From: Chitinophaga sedimenti
GTDB taxonomy: Bacteria > Bacteroidota > Bacteroidia > Chitinophagales > Chitinophagaceae
Direction of reading: 5' to 3'
NCBI RefSeq assembly: GCF_023156195.1
Contig: NZ_JAKUKA010000001.1
Location: forward strand, 744,001 to 808,000
DNA length: 64,000 bases
The notes under the pieces were generated by a model. That model searched no databases, was not told the DNA's origin, and saw only the letters and a list, made by a program, of their open reading frames with translations. The position numbers were made by a program, and so were the translations under genes. Numbering within the stretch: position 1 is the stretch's first letter; each line of letters begins with the position of its first letter. Positions 11,416-22,642 of this stretch are shown one piece after another.

Positions 11416-11975
11416 ATGAATTACACCCTACTTGTTGTTATCCGGTCATCGTGGTGCTGTTTACATGGGCGATATCGCTCTATAACAGGCTGGTGGCTAA
11501 CCGCAACCGCGTAAAGGAATCGTGGAGCGGTATTGATGTAAGTCTGAAAAAGCGGTACGACCTGGTACCTAATCTCGTTGAAACGGTGAAGGGGTATGCC
11601 CGCCATGAACAGGATACACTGGCGAAAGTGACCAGCTATCGCACCGCTTCCGTGAACGCCACTACGCCCGAACAAAAGGCGGAAGCCGCCACCGGCCTTA
11701 CCCGCGCACTGGGATCATTATTCGCCGTAGCCGAAAATTATCCTGACCTGAAAGCGAATTCCACCTTTTTACAATTGCAGACAGAGTTGGCCAACATCGA
11801 AAATAGCCTCGAGTCGGCCCGCCGGTACTACAATGGCACCGTGCGCGAAAACAACAACCTGGTGGAAAGTTTCCCGTCTAACGTCATCGCCGGTATGTTT
11901 GGTTTTAAAACCAGTCCATTTTTTGAAACGGAAGATAATACTCACCGCGAAACGCCTAAGGTTACTTTTTCATGA
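11416..11975 (+). CDS. lemA: LemA family protein (frameshifted at N-terminus)
   Basis: A 186-residue LemA protein with one N-terminal membrane helix and a helical outer domain. The motifs YNRLVANRNRVKESWSGIDV, KKRYDLVPNLVETVKGYA and LQTELANIENSLESARRYYN are diagnostic. The true start is MNYTLLVV at 11416; one C is missing from the CCC near 11442 (VVI/PVIVVLFTWA), so an uncorrected call begins at 11451. LemA proteins are membrane-anchored helical bundles of unclear function. The stop overlaps the start of the DUF2207 gene by 4 bp, so the two are translationally coupled, a common LemA pairing. Confidence 0.9.
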
Positions 11976-13910
11976 TGAAACATTTATGCTTACTGTTCTT
12001 CGCGCTGTTTTGCGTGATGGGCCGCCTTTCAGCACAGGATGATGGTTTGCATCCCTACTACAGCGAGGGTATTATTCTTTTTCATTCGGATATTGATATT
12101 GCCCGCGACGGGGTGGTCCGTGTGGCCGAAACGATCCGGGTATATGCCGCCGGCGACCAGATCAAACGGGGCATCATCCGCGAAATACCGCAGTACCGCA
12201 CCGACAAGTATGGCCGCAAAAAGCGCGTTAAGATACATGTGGTAGAAGTGCTGAAAGACAGTGTTACCGCCTCCTACAGCGAACAGGAGGAGGGTACTAA
12301 CCTAAACATCCGCATCGGAGATCCGGACGTGATACTGGGTAATGGTGTATATGAATACAAAATCGTTTATGAATCGCGTGGCCATATCGGCTTTTTCGAT
12401 GGGTTTGATGAATTGTACTGGAACGTAACGGGTAACGACTGGCGGCTCCCGATTGTGAAGTCCTCGGCCACGGTACATTTACCCGGGGGTGCGAAGGTAA
12501 AGCAATCGGCCTGTTATACCGGTGTAAAAGGCGCTACAGATACAGATTGTACGATTGAGTACGATGCAAATGGTACGCCCACCTTTACCACCTCGACGTT
12601 GTTATCACCCGGCGCAGGATTTACCATCGCCATAGGCTTTACCGCCGGCATCATCCAGCGCCCGCAGCCACCCGGTCCATGGGAGCGGTTACTGGAGTGG
12701 TTCGATATTGCGAAGGCGTATTTGCTGGCAGTCATTGGCATGCTGGTACTGGTGCCCGTATTATACCGGAAGTGGCGTAAACACGGTAAGGACCCGGACA
12801 GGAAGGTGGTAGTGGCACGCTTTGATCCGCCACGTAACTATTCGCCGGCAGCGTTACGTTATATCTTCACAAAAAGCTGGACCATAAATCCTTCGCGGCC
12901 GCCCTCGTGAACATGGCGGTGAAAAAGTCGATCCGGATCACTAATGAACCAACCGGATTCGTGCTCACCCGCGGCGATAATGGGGTAAAGTCATTAAGTG
13001 CCGACGAACGCGAGTTATATGATAAGTTGATGAAAACGCGTGATACACTGTTGCTCGATGATACACACGCCAGTTACGTTCGTGACGCGAAAGATGCATT
13101 AGAGACCAGCGTAAAAGGGAAACACGACCTAAAAAATATTTTCTCCGGAATACCAGACAGATGTGGACCGGTGCGCTGGTCACCATGGCAGTACTGGCGC
13201 TATACCTGCTGGCAATAAACTGGAAATCATTGCTGCTGCTGGCTTTTATCACACCTTTCCTGGCTATCGGTGTTACCGTCTTTATTTCTGGTATTCGTTC
13301 TTTCAGGGAAAGCGGCTGTGCGGCATTTTTTATGATCGCCTTCGGTGGCGTATTTACCGCGGTACCTGGCTTTATGTTTTTGATGATGGCGACGGAGTTG
13401 CCCTTTATCGCCATTCTTTTCGTGATAACGGTAGTAACTATGTTCGGCTTTTATCTCTGGTTGATTCCCGCACCCACAGAGATTGGCGCGGAATTGAAAG
13501 CGGAAATAGAGGGCTTTAAGGAATATCTCTCTGTAGCGGAGGAACACCGCCTGAACATCTTAACACCACCCGAACATACCCCTGAACTGTTCGAACGGAT
13601 GTTGCCCTATGCCATCGCATTGGAGGTGGAAAATGAATGGGGGCGCAAGTTTAAAGACCTGCTGGAGTCTATCGACTACATGCCGGACTGGTACGGTGGC
13701 CGCAGCTTTGCGTATGGCCGCATCGGCGATACCTTCAGCGACCGTTTTGCTACTACCGTACAGAAATCATCGGCGCCGGTACGGTCGTCGTCCGGCTCGT
13801 CTGGCTGGTCGGGCCGCAGTTCGTCCGGCAGTTCCAGCTGGAGCAGCGGTTCGTCCGGTGGTGGTTCCTCCGGCGGCGGTGGTGGCGGTGGCGGCGGCGG
13901 TGGCTGGTAA
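11972..13910 (+). CDS. DUF2207 membrane protein with glycine-rich tail
   Basis: About 646 residues. There is a signal peptide (MMKHLCLLFFALFCVMGRLSAQ), an extracytoplasmic DUF2207 domain beginning YSEGIILFHSDIDIARDGVV, a membrane helix (YLLAVIGMLVLVPVLY), a cytoplasmic-type segment, then two further helices near residues 400-480. A low-complexity Ser/Gly tail ends in eleven consecutive glycines and a Trp. Frameshifts lie in the A-run near 12872 and near 13130. DUF2207 proteins are often encoded next to LemA, as here, and are thought to act together in the envelope. A terminator follows at 13933. Confidence 0.85.
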
Positions 13911-13932
13911 ATCAGCCACAACTTAATATTCC

Positions 13933-13975
13933 GGGCAGGGAAAGCGGTCCAATCCGGTTCCTTGCCCTCTTTTTT
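13933..13975 (+). terminator. Intrinsic terminator of the lemA-DUF2207 pair
   Basis: GGGCAGGGAA (13933-13942) pairs with TTCCTTGCCC (13958-13967) with one G-T wobble, followed by TCTTTTTT. It lies 22 bp after the DUF2207 stop. Confidence 0.7.
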
Positions 13976-14062
13976 GCCGGCGAACGCTCGATAAAATGTA
14001 CAACACACCCATTATTTGTTAGTTGTTCACCGCAGTGGCCGCCCGTAGCTTTACAGGGAGTA

Positions 14063-14099
14063 CCGCAACAATTTACGGGCGCTGCTGTTATTGTTGCGG
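14063..14099 (+). promoter_or_regulatory. Inverted repeat in the glucokinase leader
   Basis: Perfect 10-bp arms CCGCAACAAT (14063-14072) and ATTGTTGCGG (14090-14099) are separated by 17 nt and lie 32 bp before the ATG at 14131. No T-run follows, so it is not a simple terminator. It could be an operator or an RNA hairpin controlling the glucokinase-transketolase unit. Confidence 0.45.
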
Positions 14100-14130
14100 G
14101 CTTTAATCATCAGTTAAAGAACTTACATAT

Positions 14131-14859
14131 ATGAATCAGGGCAATATCCTCGCCATCGATATTGGCGGCTCGCACATCAAAGCGTCAATAATCGACCCGC
14201 GTGGTACCGTCCGGCAACACTACCAGGCTGTAAAAACACCTAAAAAACCGGAGCCGGGCAAAGTGATCGAAATGATCCGCGAACTGGTGAAAGATTTTCC
14301 GACTTTCGGTAAGGTTTCCGTCGGTTTTCCCGGGTATGTGGATAAGGGGGTAGTCATGACCGCCCCCAACCTGGGAACCGATAAGTGGTACGGCACGCCT
14401 TTCCGCGAACGCCTGGAAACCTTGTTCGGAAAGCCAGTACAGGTACTGAACGACGCTGACCTGCTAGGGCTTGGACTCATCCATGGTAAAGGCCGCGAAA
14501 TGGTGGTGACGCTTGGAACAGGATTTGGTACAGCTTTGTTCTATAATGGCGCTTTACAGCCGCACCTGGAGTTAGGACAACATCCTTTTACTTCTAAACA
14601 CACGTACGATAGGTATATCGGCGCCAAAGCCCTCGCCAGAGAGGGCGCCGAAAAGTGGAACAAACGCCTGAAAAAGGTTATCTCCGTATTGCAGACCGTT
14701 TTTAATTACGATCATCTGTATATCAGCGGCGGCAATGCCGAAGAAATCAATTTCGCACTGGATAAAAACATCAGCGTGGTCTCGGCGAAAGACGGCATGC
14801 GCGGCGGCGCCAAACTCTGGATGACGGCGGAAGAAGAAGTAGTGTTACAGGAATTATAA
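14131..14859 (+). CDS. ppgK: ROK family / polyphosphate-type glucokinase
   Basis: An intact 242-residue sugar kinase of the ROK/PPGK type. The phosphate-1 motif is ILAIDIGGSHIKASII at the N-terminus, the sugar-binding and catalytic region is VGFPGYVDKGVV with VLNDADLLGLGL (catalytic Asp), and the phosphate-2 motif is VTLGTGFGTALF. Its short length and the NDAD context resemble polyphosphate glucokinases more than classical ROK repressors, and there is no HTH. It would make glucose 6-phosphate from glucose using polyphosphate or ATP; the donor cannot be told from sequence. Transketolase follows after 18 bp, so the two are probably co-transcribed. Confidence 0.82.
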   Translation: MNQGNILAIDIGGSHIKASIIDPRGTVRQHYQAVKTPKKPEPGKVIEMIRELVKDFPTFGKVSVGFPGYVDKGVVMTAPNLGTDKWYGTPFRERLETLFGKPVQVLNDADLLGLGLIHGKGREMVVTLGTGFGTALFYNGALQPHLELGQHPFTSKHTYDRYIGAKALAREGAEKWNKRLKKVISVLQTVFNYDHLYISGGNAEEINFALDKNISVVSAKDGMRGGAKLWMTAEEEVVLQEL

Positions 14860-14877
14860 AAAATATCAGCACATATT

Positions 14878-16886
14878 ATGGGATCTTATTCAGTTAACAT
14901 CGCGGAACGGGCGATCAATACAGCCCGATTACTGGCCATCGACGGCGTGGAGAAAGCGAAATCCGGTCACCCGGGCATGCCCATGGGTGCAGCTCCTATG
15001 GCACATACGTTATGGGCGCATCACATGCGTTACAATCCCCGAAACCCACACTGGGCTAACCGCGACAGGTTTGTGTTATCGGCAGGACATGGTTCCATGT
15101 TGCAGTACGCCTACCTGTACCTCACCGGTTATAACATCAGCATAGAAGATCTGAAACAGTTCCGCCAGATGGGCAGCAAAACTGCGGGCCACCCGGAGTA
15201 CGGGCTGCTCGATGGCATTGAAGTAACGACCGGCCCGCTGGGACAGGGTTTTGTAAATGGCGTAGGCATGGCCATTGCGCAAAAGCACCTGGCTGCGCGT
15301 TACAACAAGCCCGGGTTCGAGCTGTTCGATTACCACATCTATGCAATTTGCAGTGACGGCGACATGATGGAAGGTGTTACTTCTGAAGCCGCGTCCATCG
15401 CGGGGCACCTGCAGCTGGGCAACCTGATCTACTTTTATGATGATAACCATATTTCTATAGAGGGTGATACCGCTGTAACGTTCAGCGAAGACGTGGCTAA
15501 CCGGTTCGAAGCTTATCACTGGCACGTGCAGGTAGTGAACGACGGCAACGACCGGAAGCGCTTTCAGAAGCAGTGGAGAAGGCCCGCGCCGAAAAGGACC
15601 GCCCATCGTTGATTAAAGTGCGTACGCATATTGGATATGGTAGTCCGAACAAAGTGGATACCGGCGGCGTGCACGGTTCGCCGCTGGGGCCGGATGAAAC
15701 GAAGCTGGTTAAGCAGCGCTTTGGTTTTAATCCGGAAGAATCTTTTGCAGTGCCGGAAGATGTGTTTAATTATTACCGCGAATCGGGTGATAAAGGCGAG
15801 GGATTGGAAAAGGAATGGAACAAATTGTTCGCTGAATACAAGAAGAAATACCCGGAGCTGGCTGACAGATACGAGGAAGAAAGCCGGAACGAGCAGCCTG
15901 CCGAATGGCAACTGGACCTGCCGGAGTTTGAGCCGGTAAAAGGCGGTATTGCTACACGCAAGGCTTCCGGGAAAGTGTTGAATGCGATTGCGGACGCGCT
16001 GCCGGGTTTACTCGGCGGTTCCGCAGACCTTGCGCCTTCCACGGACACGAACCTCGACAAATACACTTCGTTCGCCGCCGGTGACCGCAACGGCCGCAAT
16101 TTCCATTTCGGTATCCGCGAACATTCGATGGGGGCTATTCTGAACGGCATGGCCTTAACACCGGGCTTGATCCCATATGGCGCCACGTTCCTGATATTTT
16201 CTGAGTACATGCGCCCGCCAATCCGCCTGGCCGCTATCATGAAAATACGGCCCATCTTCGTGTTTACGCACGATTCCATTGGTTTGGGTGAAGACGGTAC
16301 CACCCACCAGCCTATCGAACAGTTAATATCGCTGCGCTCCATTCCGAACCTCATTGTGATTCGTCCGGCTGATGCCAACGAAACCGCGCAGACCTGGAAA
16401 GTGGCGATCGAACATACTACCGGCCCGGTGGCGATTATCCTTACGCGGCAGAACTTACCCGTACTGGATCAAAAGAAATATACCAGTGCTGCTGAACTGG
16501 CCAAAGGCGCCTACATTCTTTCAGAAGCTCACCAGGAGCCGGACCTGATTTTAATGGCGACCGGTTCGGAAGTGCAGCTGGTGCTGGAAGCGCAGGAAAA
16601 ATTGAAAGCCGATGGCATCGCGGCACGCGTGGTGAGCATGCCCTCCTGGGAGTTGTTCAACAGGCAGGATGCGGCTTACAGGGAAAAAGTACTGCCGACA
16701 AATATTCGTCGCAGACTATCGGTGGAAGCAGGTTCTACGCTCGGCTGGCTGAAGTATGTAACCGAAGACGGAGATGCCATGGGTGTGGATACTTTTGGTG
16801 AATCTGCCCCCGCTGCGGAGTTGTTCAAACACTTCGGTTTAACGGTGGATGACGTTGTAAAAAGAGCAAAAGCATTAATAAGATAA
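14878..16886 (+). CDS. tkt: Transketolase (one frameshift)
   Basis: About 669 residues, full length. The N-terminal thiamine-diphosphate domain shows [34 protein letters not shown] and the GDG motif with Mg site ([18 protein letters not shown] ... DNHISI). The pyrimidine-binding domain has [17 protein letters not shown] (catalytic Glu in REH) and [16 protein letters not shown]. The C-terminal domain ends [10 protein letters not shown] base is missing near 15552 ([22 protein letters not shown]), splitting the gene in two uncorrected pieces. As an essential pentose-phosphate enzyme, its break is strong evidence for sequence error. The HAD gene starts 1 bp after its stop. Confidence 0.93.
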
Positions 16887-16887
16887 A

Positions 16888-17495
16888 ATGGACGCCACCA
16901 ATGTAAAAGTGTTGTTCCCTGGACGTGGGCGGCGTGCTGCTCACCAATGGCTGGGGACATAAATCACGCGAAAAGGCCGCGCAGCAATTCAATATCAGCT
17001 ATGCCGAAATGAATACCCTGCACGATTTCATCTTCAATGTGTATGAAATTGGGCGTATCTCCCTGGACCAATACCGGATTTTACGGTATTTAATCACCCA
17101 CGCGATTTCACGAAGGAGGATTTTAAATCCTTCATGTTTTCGCAGTCGGAAATGTTGCCGGATATGTTGCCATGGCTGCTGGAATGGAAACAGTCGGGCT
17201 GCGGGTTCCGCATTATTTCCATCAATAATGAAGGGAAGGAGTTGAATGATTATCGCATCAAAAATTCAGACTGCATCAGTGTTTCGATGCGTTCATTTCC
17301 AGCTGTGATGTGGGTATGCGCAAACCCGATCCCGGTATATTTCAACTGGCTATGGGTATTGCACAGGTGAATCCCGATCAGTGTTATTATTTTGATGATC
17401 GTATAATGCTGACTGAAACGGCAAAGGGGCTTGGTATCAACGCATTTCATCACACCGATTTCAAGACCACTAAAAGCATTATCGAGCACTTATAG
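16888..17495 (+). CDS. HAD-superfamily hydrolase (three frameshifts)
   Basis: Reconstructed as about 202 residues from MDATNVKVLF at 16888. An extra C in the CCC at 16917-16919 hides motif I (FLDVGGVLLTNGWG). Motif II is RIISINNEGKELN, motif III is VGMRKPDPGIFQLAM (Lys) and motif IV is CYYFDDRIMLTETA. Further breaks are near 17080 and 17265. The cap region and class suit HAD-IA phosphatases acting on small phosphorylated metabolites. The substrate cannot be assigned, but coupling to transketolase suggests sugar phosphates. Confidence 0.78.
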
Positions 17496-17530
17496 GGTGA
17501 AAGTCTCATCGAAAAATTGTAGTTTCAAAT

Positions 17531-17556
17531 ACCGGGGAGCAGCAATGCTTCCCGGT
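17531..17556 (+). promoter_or_regulatory. Hairpin just upstream of the GH63-like gene
   Basis: ACCGGGGAGC (17531-17540) pairs with GCTTCCCGGT (17547-17556) around the loop AGCAAT, with one G-T pair. It ends 2 nt before the first in-frame ATG (17559) and would mask it in RNA. There is no following T-run. Confidence 0.4.
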
Positions 17557-17579
17557 AGATGATGCTAAAAACCGATGGT

Positions 17580-20208
17580 ATGACAAGAGAAGCAGCAAGA
17601 CTGGCACAACATTACGACAAGCAGGAGAATTGGCTGAAATGGGGGCCTTATTTGTCTGAACGGCAATGGGGAACAGTGCGGGAGGATTACAGCCGCGACG
17701 GCAGCGCATGGGACTATGTATCGCACGATATGGCCAGGAGTAAGGCTTACAAATGGGGGAAGATGGTATTGCAGGCATCAGTGATGAAAAACAGCTGCTC
17801 TGCACCAGCCTCGCCCTCTGGAACGGCAAAGACCCCATACTGAAAGAACGCCTGTTCGGCCTGACCAACGGCGAAGGCAACCACGGTGAAGACGTTAAAG
17901 AACTCTATTACTATCTCGACAATGTTCCTACGCATTCTTATCAGCAGTACCTTTATAAGTATCCACACGAAGCCTTCCCCTACAATTGGCTGGTGGAAGA
18001 AAACGGGCGGCGCAATAAGCAGCACCCCGAATTTGAACTGACAGACACCGGTATTTTTGCTGATGGCCGTTACTTCGATGTGTTCGTAGAATATGCCAAG
18101 GGCGGGCCGGATGATATTTGCATGTTGTATACCGCGTATAACCGTGGCCGTGAGGATGCCGACATTCATCTCATTCCCCAGCTTTTTTCCGCAACACCTG
18201 GAGCGGACCATCTCCCGCGCCGAAGCCGTTGATTACCTATGCAGGCGAAGGCAAACTGGTATTAAACAGCGAGGCTGCAGGCAATTATTTTTGTTATGTT
18301 GATGGGCAACCACAGTTACTGTTTACCAATAATGAAACCAATCACCGGCGTTTAGGCGGTCGCCAGACGAATACTTCCCCATATGTAAAAGATGCGTTCC
18401 ACGAGAAAATTGTACAGGGCCGCGAGGGCGCTGTAAATGCGATGCTGGAAGGTACAAAAGCAGGGTTATGGTACCAGTTGCGCGTACCGGCAGGCGGCAG
18501 TGTACAGGTTCGTTTGCGTTTAAGCAGTGCGGCTATTGCCAATCCCTTTGCGGATTTTGAGCAGGTGTTTGCTGCGCGAAAGGCGGAAGCAGATGAGTTT
18601 TATGCGGAGAAACAACCGCCGGGCAGCAGCGTGGACGAGCAACTCGTACACCGGCAGGCCTGGGCGGGCATGTTGTGGAACAAACAATTTTACGCCTATA
18701 ATGTAAACCAGTGGCTGCACGAAGATCCTGACCGCACGGGCGGTGAAGTGACCATGCGCCATGCCCGAAACCGTGAATGGCGGCATTTTGTGGCAGAAGA
18801 TATTATCTCCATGCCCGATAAATGGGAATACCCCTGGTTTGCGGCCTGGGACCACGCATTTCATGCGTTGGCATTTGCGCCCATTGACCCTGATTTCGCG
18901 AAACATCAGCTGGAGTTGCTGCTGAAGGTCCGGTACATGCACCCGAACGGGCAATTGCCTGCCTACGAATGGGACTTTAGTGATGTAAATCCGCCGGTGC
19001 ATGCCATGGCGGCTTACAAGGTGTTTAAAACCGACTGGAAGCTGAAAGGCAAACCCGATCACGTATTCCTGGAAAAGGTTTTTCAAAAGCTGCTGATGAA
19101 CTTCACCTGGTGGGTGAACCGTAAAGACAGTAATGGGAACAACATTTTCGAAGGAGGGTTCCTCGGGCTGGATAACATCGGCATTTTTAACCGCAGCGCC
19201 CCGGTACCCGGCGGCGGCCACCTGGAGCAGGCCGATGGCACCAGCTGGATGGCCATGTACGCTTTAAATCTCACACAAATAGCCATAGAACTGAGCTTGT
19301 ACAACCCTGTGTACAAATCGATGATCATAAAATTCTTTGAACACTTTTTACAGATAGCGGGTTCCATTACCCACATGGGAGATGATTCAGAAGGTTTGTG
19401 GGATGACCAGGACGGCTTTTATTACGACGTGCTGCGTCGTCCGGATGGGAGCTGGGACAGGCTCCGCCTGCGATCCATCGTGGGGCTTATTCCGATGTAT
19501 GCCACCATCCTGTTCGATACACCCACCTGGGAAAAGCTCCCGGACGTGAAAGAGGAACTTGACCGTTTTGCGGTTCGCCGCCCCGACCTGGCGGCACTCG
19601 TAAGCCGCTGGCGCGATGAAAAAGGAGATGAGCAGCACCTGATGTCACTGTTGCGTGGCCATCGCCTGAAATTGCTGTTGCGTCGTATGCTCGACCCCAA
19701 CGAGTTTTTATCCGACTATGGTGTAAGGTCGCTGTCGAAAGTATACCGCGATCAGCCTTACGGGTATTGGCTTAACGGCGAAGATTACTCCGTACGCTAT
19801 GCTCCCGGCGAAAGCGAAACCAATATGTTCGGTGGCAACAGCAACTGGCGCGGGCCTATCTGGTTCCCGCTGAACTTCCTGCTGGTCGACGCTTTGTACA
19901 GCATGCATGATTATTATACGTCGGAATTCCGGGTAGAGTATCCTACCGGCTCCGGCCAGTATTGTTCCCTCGCCGATATTGCCAATGCGCTAAGCAAACG
20001 GTTGAAAAGCATTTTTCTGAAGGATGCGAACGGCGCGCGCCCGGTATTTGGAGGCGATCCGCTGTATAACAACGATCCGCATTTCCGCGATTACATTTTG
20101 TACTACGAGTACTTCAACGGCGATAATGGTAAAGGCCACGGCGCCAGCCACCAGACGGGCTGGACGGGGCTCATTGCCATTATGGACGCGGTTTGCAGGA
20201 TGCACTAG
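17580..20208 (+). CDS. GH63-like glucosidase (two frameshifts)
   Basis: A cytoplasmic-type (alpha/alpha)6 glycosidase of about 876 residues, related to GH63/MGH1-like glucosidases. The conserved N-terminal block is [18 protein letters not shown] ... [20 protein letters not shown], followed by [24 protein letters not shown]. The catalytic half carries [32 protein letters not shown] and [17 protein letters not shown]. Breaks lie near 17755 and 18195. The ATG at 17580 ([10 protein letters not shown]) fits family starts better than 17559, which abuts a hairpin. It probably removes glucose from intracellular oligosaccharides. Its stop overlaps the convergent GH127 stop inside a shared CTAG. Confidence 0.85.
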
Positions 20209-22052
20209 GGACGCGATGCAATGGTGGGGTCAACGACCACCGGCATCCATACGCGGAACAAGGATGTTTCGTCCTGCGTGTTTCCGGCCGATGCATAGTC
20301 GCAGAACGTGAGCGTAGTCGCCCCTGAACCACCTTCCTTATAAGATTCCATCACAAAATTTGCCTGCCATTGCATCCAGATATTGGATGTGGTGGCAGTT
20401 TTTGGTTGCAGGGAGATGTAACCAGGCCTGACGGGCAGCACCGGCATCCCCTGATCCGGCCCGCCGAGCCGTATATCGCGCGAAAGCAGGATAGGCCCAC
20501 GGCTCAGCGCAATGTAATCATTGTTGCGAAGTATGCGCCCGCGCATATCGAGTGTGAGTGTTATGTTATCACCAGGCTGCCACCGGCGTAGCAGGCGCAC
20601 ATAGCTGCCTGTTTTAAGGGCGGTTACGGGCTCGCCATTAATCGTGAGGCGCGTTTGTTCACTCCATTCCGGGATACGCAGGTTTACTGCGAAAGTGGCC
20701 GCATTGCGCGGTGCTACAGTGATCACGATTACACTATCTACGGGGTAAGTGGTCTGCATGGCTATGCGTGCGCTGTTCTTCTTCGGCAATGGTATTTCAT
20801 ACGCGCCGGGCAGGTAGAAGTTTACCTGGCAGCCGCTGTCGCTGCTCATCACTGCTGTAGACGGCAGTGTGAACAAACCTCTTGGCCCGCTGGCCACACA
20901 GCAGTTCAAACCCATTTTACACTGCTCGCTGCCCGGCATACGTACGCCGTTCAGTGGTGTATATTTTGCCCAGTCGCTGCCATCGGCAGACATGGCGCCG
21001 AGTAAGGCATTATAAAAGCTTTTTTCAACTGCGTCTGCGTACCTGGCTTCACCGGTGAGGCGTAGCAGTTGCTGGCTTAGTTTGATCCAGGTAGCGGTCA
21101 CACAGGTTTCCTGGTAGTGTTTAAGCGGCAGCGACTGAAGCCTGTTGCCTTTTACCCAGCATTCCATGGCCGAGCCGGAGCCGGCCGCATTTATTTCTGT
21201 TTGCAGGATATTTTCCCAGGTATTGATCACCGCCTGTTTATAGGTTTCGTTCCCAGTAACCCGGTACAGTTCCAGCAGGCCCTCGTAACAGGACATCATT
21301 TCGTATGCTTTTTGTCCCTGGTCCCAGCCATACCATTTACCGGGGCCGGGTAATGGCCAGCGTTCCGATACATCGGTTTTACTCTTGCCGATTAATTGCG
21401 GACCATCGGGTGTTTCCCATTGCTGTACGATGGTTTGGGCGAAGTCGAGGTACTTTTTATCGTGTGTACGGTAGTACAGCAACACCACCGGCTCCAGCAC
21501 AGAGCTGGCCGCCATGCCACGATGGTTACCGGTTTTAACGATCAATTGATTTTTATCCGCCAGTTCTTTGATGAGATGATCGGCGAGGCGTTTAGCGGCT
21601 TTTAACGCCTGTTGGTCGCCTTCGAGGTCGTACCAGGCAAGAAGGCCGAGCAGGCAATATTTACGTCCCCAAACGTCCCATTGCTGCAGGTGTTTATCGT
21701 CGGCATAGTTACCAATATACCCATCGGCCGATTGTGTGGCAATAAGTCCGGCCACCGCTTTTGACAATTTAGCTTTCAGCGCCGGTTCGGGATGATAGCG
21801 GTACGCCAGGACGGCGGAAGTGAACCATTTACCCCAGAATTCACTTTGCCAGCAACGGTCTTCATGGCGGTCTTTAAATGCGTTCACGAGCCGGTCGGCA
21901 TCCTGTGCGAGGATGCGATGCTCGTACGCGGCGTTAAACCGGTTGGCAGTATAGCCATCCAGTTGCTGCGTGTAAACGGGATGAAGCACATCTTTTACAG
22001 ACTGTGCCTGTACAGCGAACGGAAAAACCAGGAGAAAGAACAAACGGCGCAT
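20205..22052 (-). CDS. GH127-type beta-L-arabinofuranosidase
   Basis: An intact secreted protein of 615 residues with signal MRRLFFLLVFPFAVQA. The family signatures are LHPVYTQQLDGYTANRF at the start, QSADGYIGNYAD, ETCVTATWIKLSQQLLRL (the Glu-x-Cys zinc pair) and GLNCCVASGPRGLF (zinc and nucleophile cysteines). These match the DUF1680/GH127 fold, which releases terminal beta-L-arabinofuranose through a zinc-bound cysteine. The open frame extends to 22535, but that part runs antisense through the VOC gene, so the start is the ATG at 22052 with the signal peptide. It is probably periplasmic and acts on plant arabinans. Confidence 0.87.
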   Translation of the reverse strand: MRRLFFLLVFPFAVQAQSVKDVLHPVYTQQLDGYTANRFNAAYEHRILAQDADRLVNAFKDRHEDRCWQSEFWGKWFTSAVLAYRYHPEPALKAKLSKAVAGLIATQSADGYIGNYADDKHLQQWDVWGRKYCLLGLLAWYDLEGDQQALKAAKRLADHLIKELADKNQLIVKTGNHRGMAASSVLEPVVLLYYRTHDKKYLDFAQTIVQQWETPDGPQLIGKSKTDVSERWPLPGPGKWYGWDQGQKAYEMMSCYEGLLELYRVTGNETYKQAVINTWENILQTEINAAGSGSAMECWVKGNRLQSLPLKHYQETCVTATWIKLSQQLLRLTGEARYADAVEKSFYNALLGAMSADGSDWAKYTPLNGVRMPGSEQCKMGLNCCVASGPRGLFTLPSTAVMSSDSGCQVNFYLPGAYEIPLPKKNSARIAMQTTYPVDSVIVITVAPRNAATFAVNLRIPEWSEQTRLTINGEPVTALKTGSYVRLLRRWQPGDNITLTLDMRGRILRNNDYIALSRGPILLSRDIRLGGPDQGMPVLPVRPGYISLQPKTATTSNIWMQWQANFVMESYKEGGSGATTLTFCDYASAGNTQDETSLFRVWMPVVVDPTIASRP

Positions 22053-22173
22053 GTAACGTGGATTTATTGGGGTAAGATAGAAAAAAATAAATGGAAGTGA
22101 GTGACCAACGGGGCTGAACAGCAATTTGGGGTTGGCTGCACAAAAAAAATACCGTGCCGGAGCACAGTATCTT

Positions 22174-22563
22174 CTATTTTTCGTACAACTCAATTGGCAG
22201 CCCATCAGGGTCTGCAAAGAAGGTGAATTTTTTCTTCGTGATCTCGTCGACGCGCACATCCTCCACGGCAATGTTGTGCTGGCGGAGCTTGGATACTTCG
22301 CCCTGTACATCGTCCACTTCAAACGCGAGGTGGCGTAAGCCCTGCGCCTCTGGCCGCGATGGGCGGGGCGGGGGCGAAGGGAAGGTGAATAATTCGATGA
22401 GGTATACGCCATCCAGCGAAAGGTCCAGTTTATACGATTGCCGCTCCAGTCGATACGTTTCCTTAATGATCTGGAAGCCCAGCACATCGGTGTAAAAGGC
22501 TTTGGAACGCTCGTAATCGGAACAAATAATGGCAATATGATGGACTTTATTCAGCTTCAGCAT
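22174..22563 (-). CDS. VOC family protein (YaeR/GloA2-like)
   Basis: An intact 129-residue vicinal-oxygen-chelate protein with two beta-alpha-beta-beta-beta units. The first metal-binding His is in KVHHIAIICSDYERSKAFY, the second in GLRHLAFEVDD, and the terminal Glu in DPDGLPIELYEK. This pattern matches the glyoxalase-like YaeR/GloA2 group, whose physiological substrate is uncertain. It lies alone between the GH127 gene (same strand, 121 bp downstream) and the divergent DinB gene. Confidence 0.88.
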   Translation of the reverse strand: MLKLNKVHHIAIICSDYERSKAFYTDVLGFQIIKETYRLERQSYKLDLSLDGVYLIELFTFPSPPPRPSRPEAQGLRHLAFEVDDVQGEVSKLRQHNIAVEDVRVDEITKKKFTFFADPDGLPIELYEK

Positions 22564-22642
22564 AAATGGCTCGTCTTGGTAATAATGGCCGCAAATCTAA
22601 AAAATTATTCTTTGCTGGCCGGATTATTGTGGCAAAACCTCC

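Noticed and set aside
22053..22535. 161-residue N-terminal extension of the GH127 gene
   Set aside because: It is antisense to the VOC gene, shows no domain and precedes a clear signal peptide at 22052.
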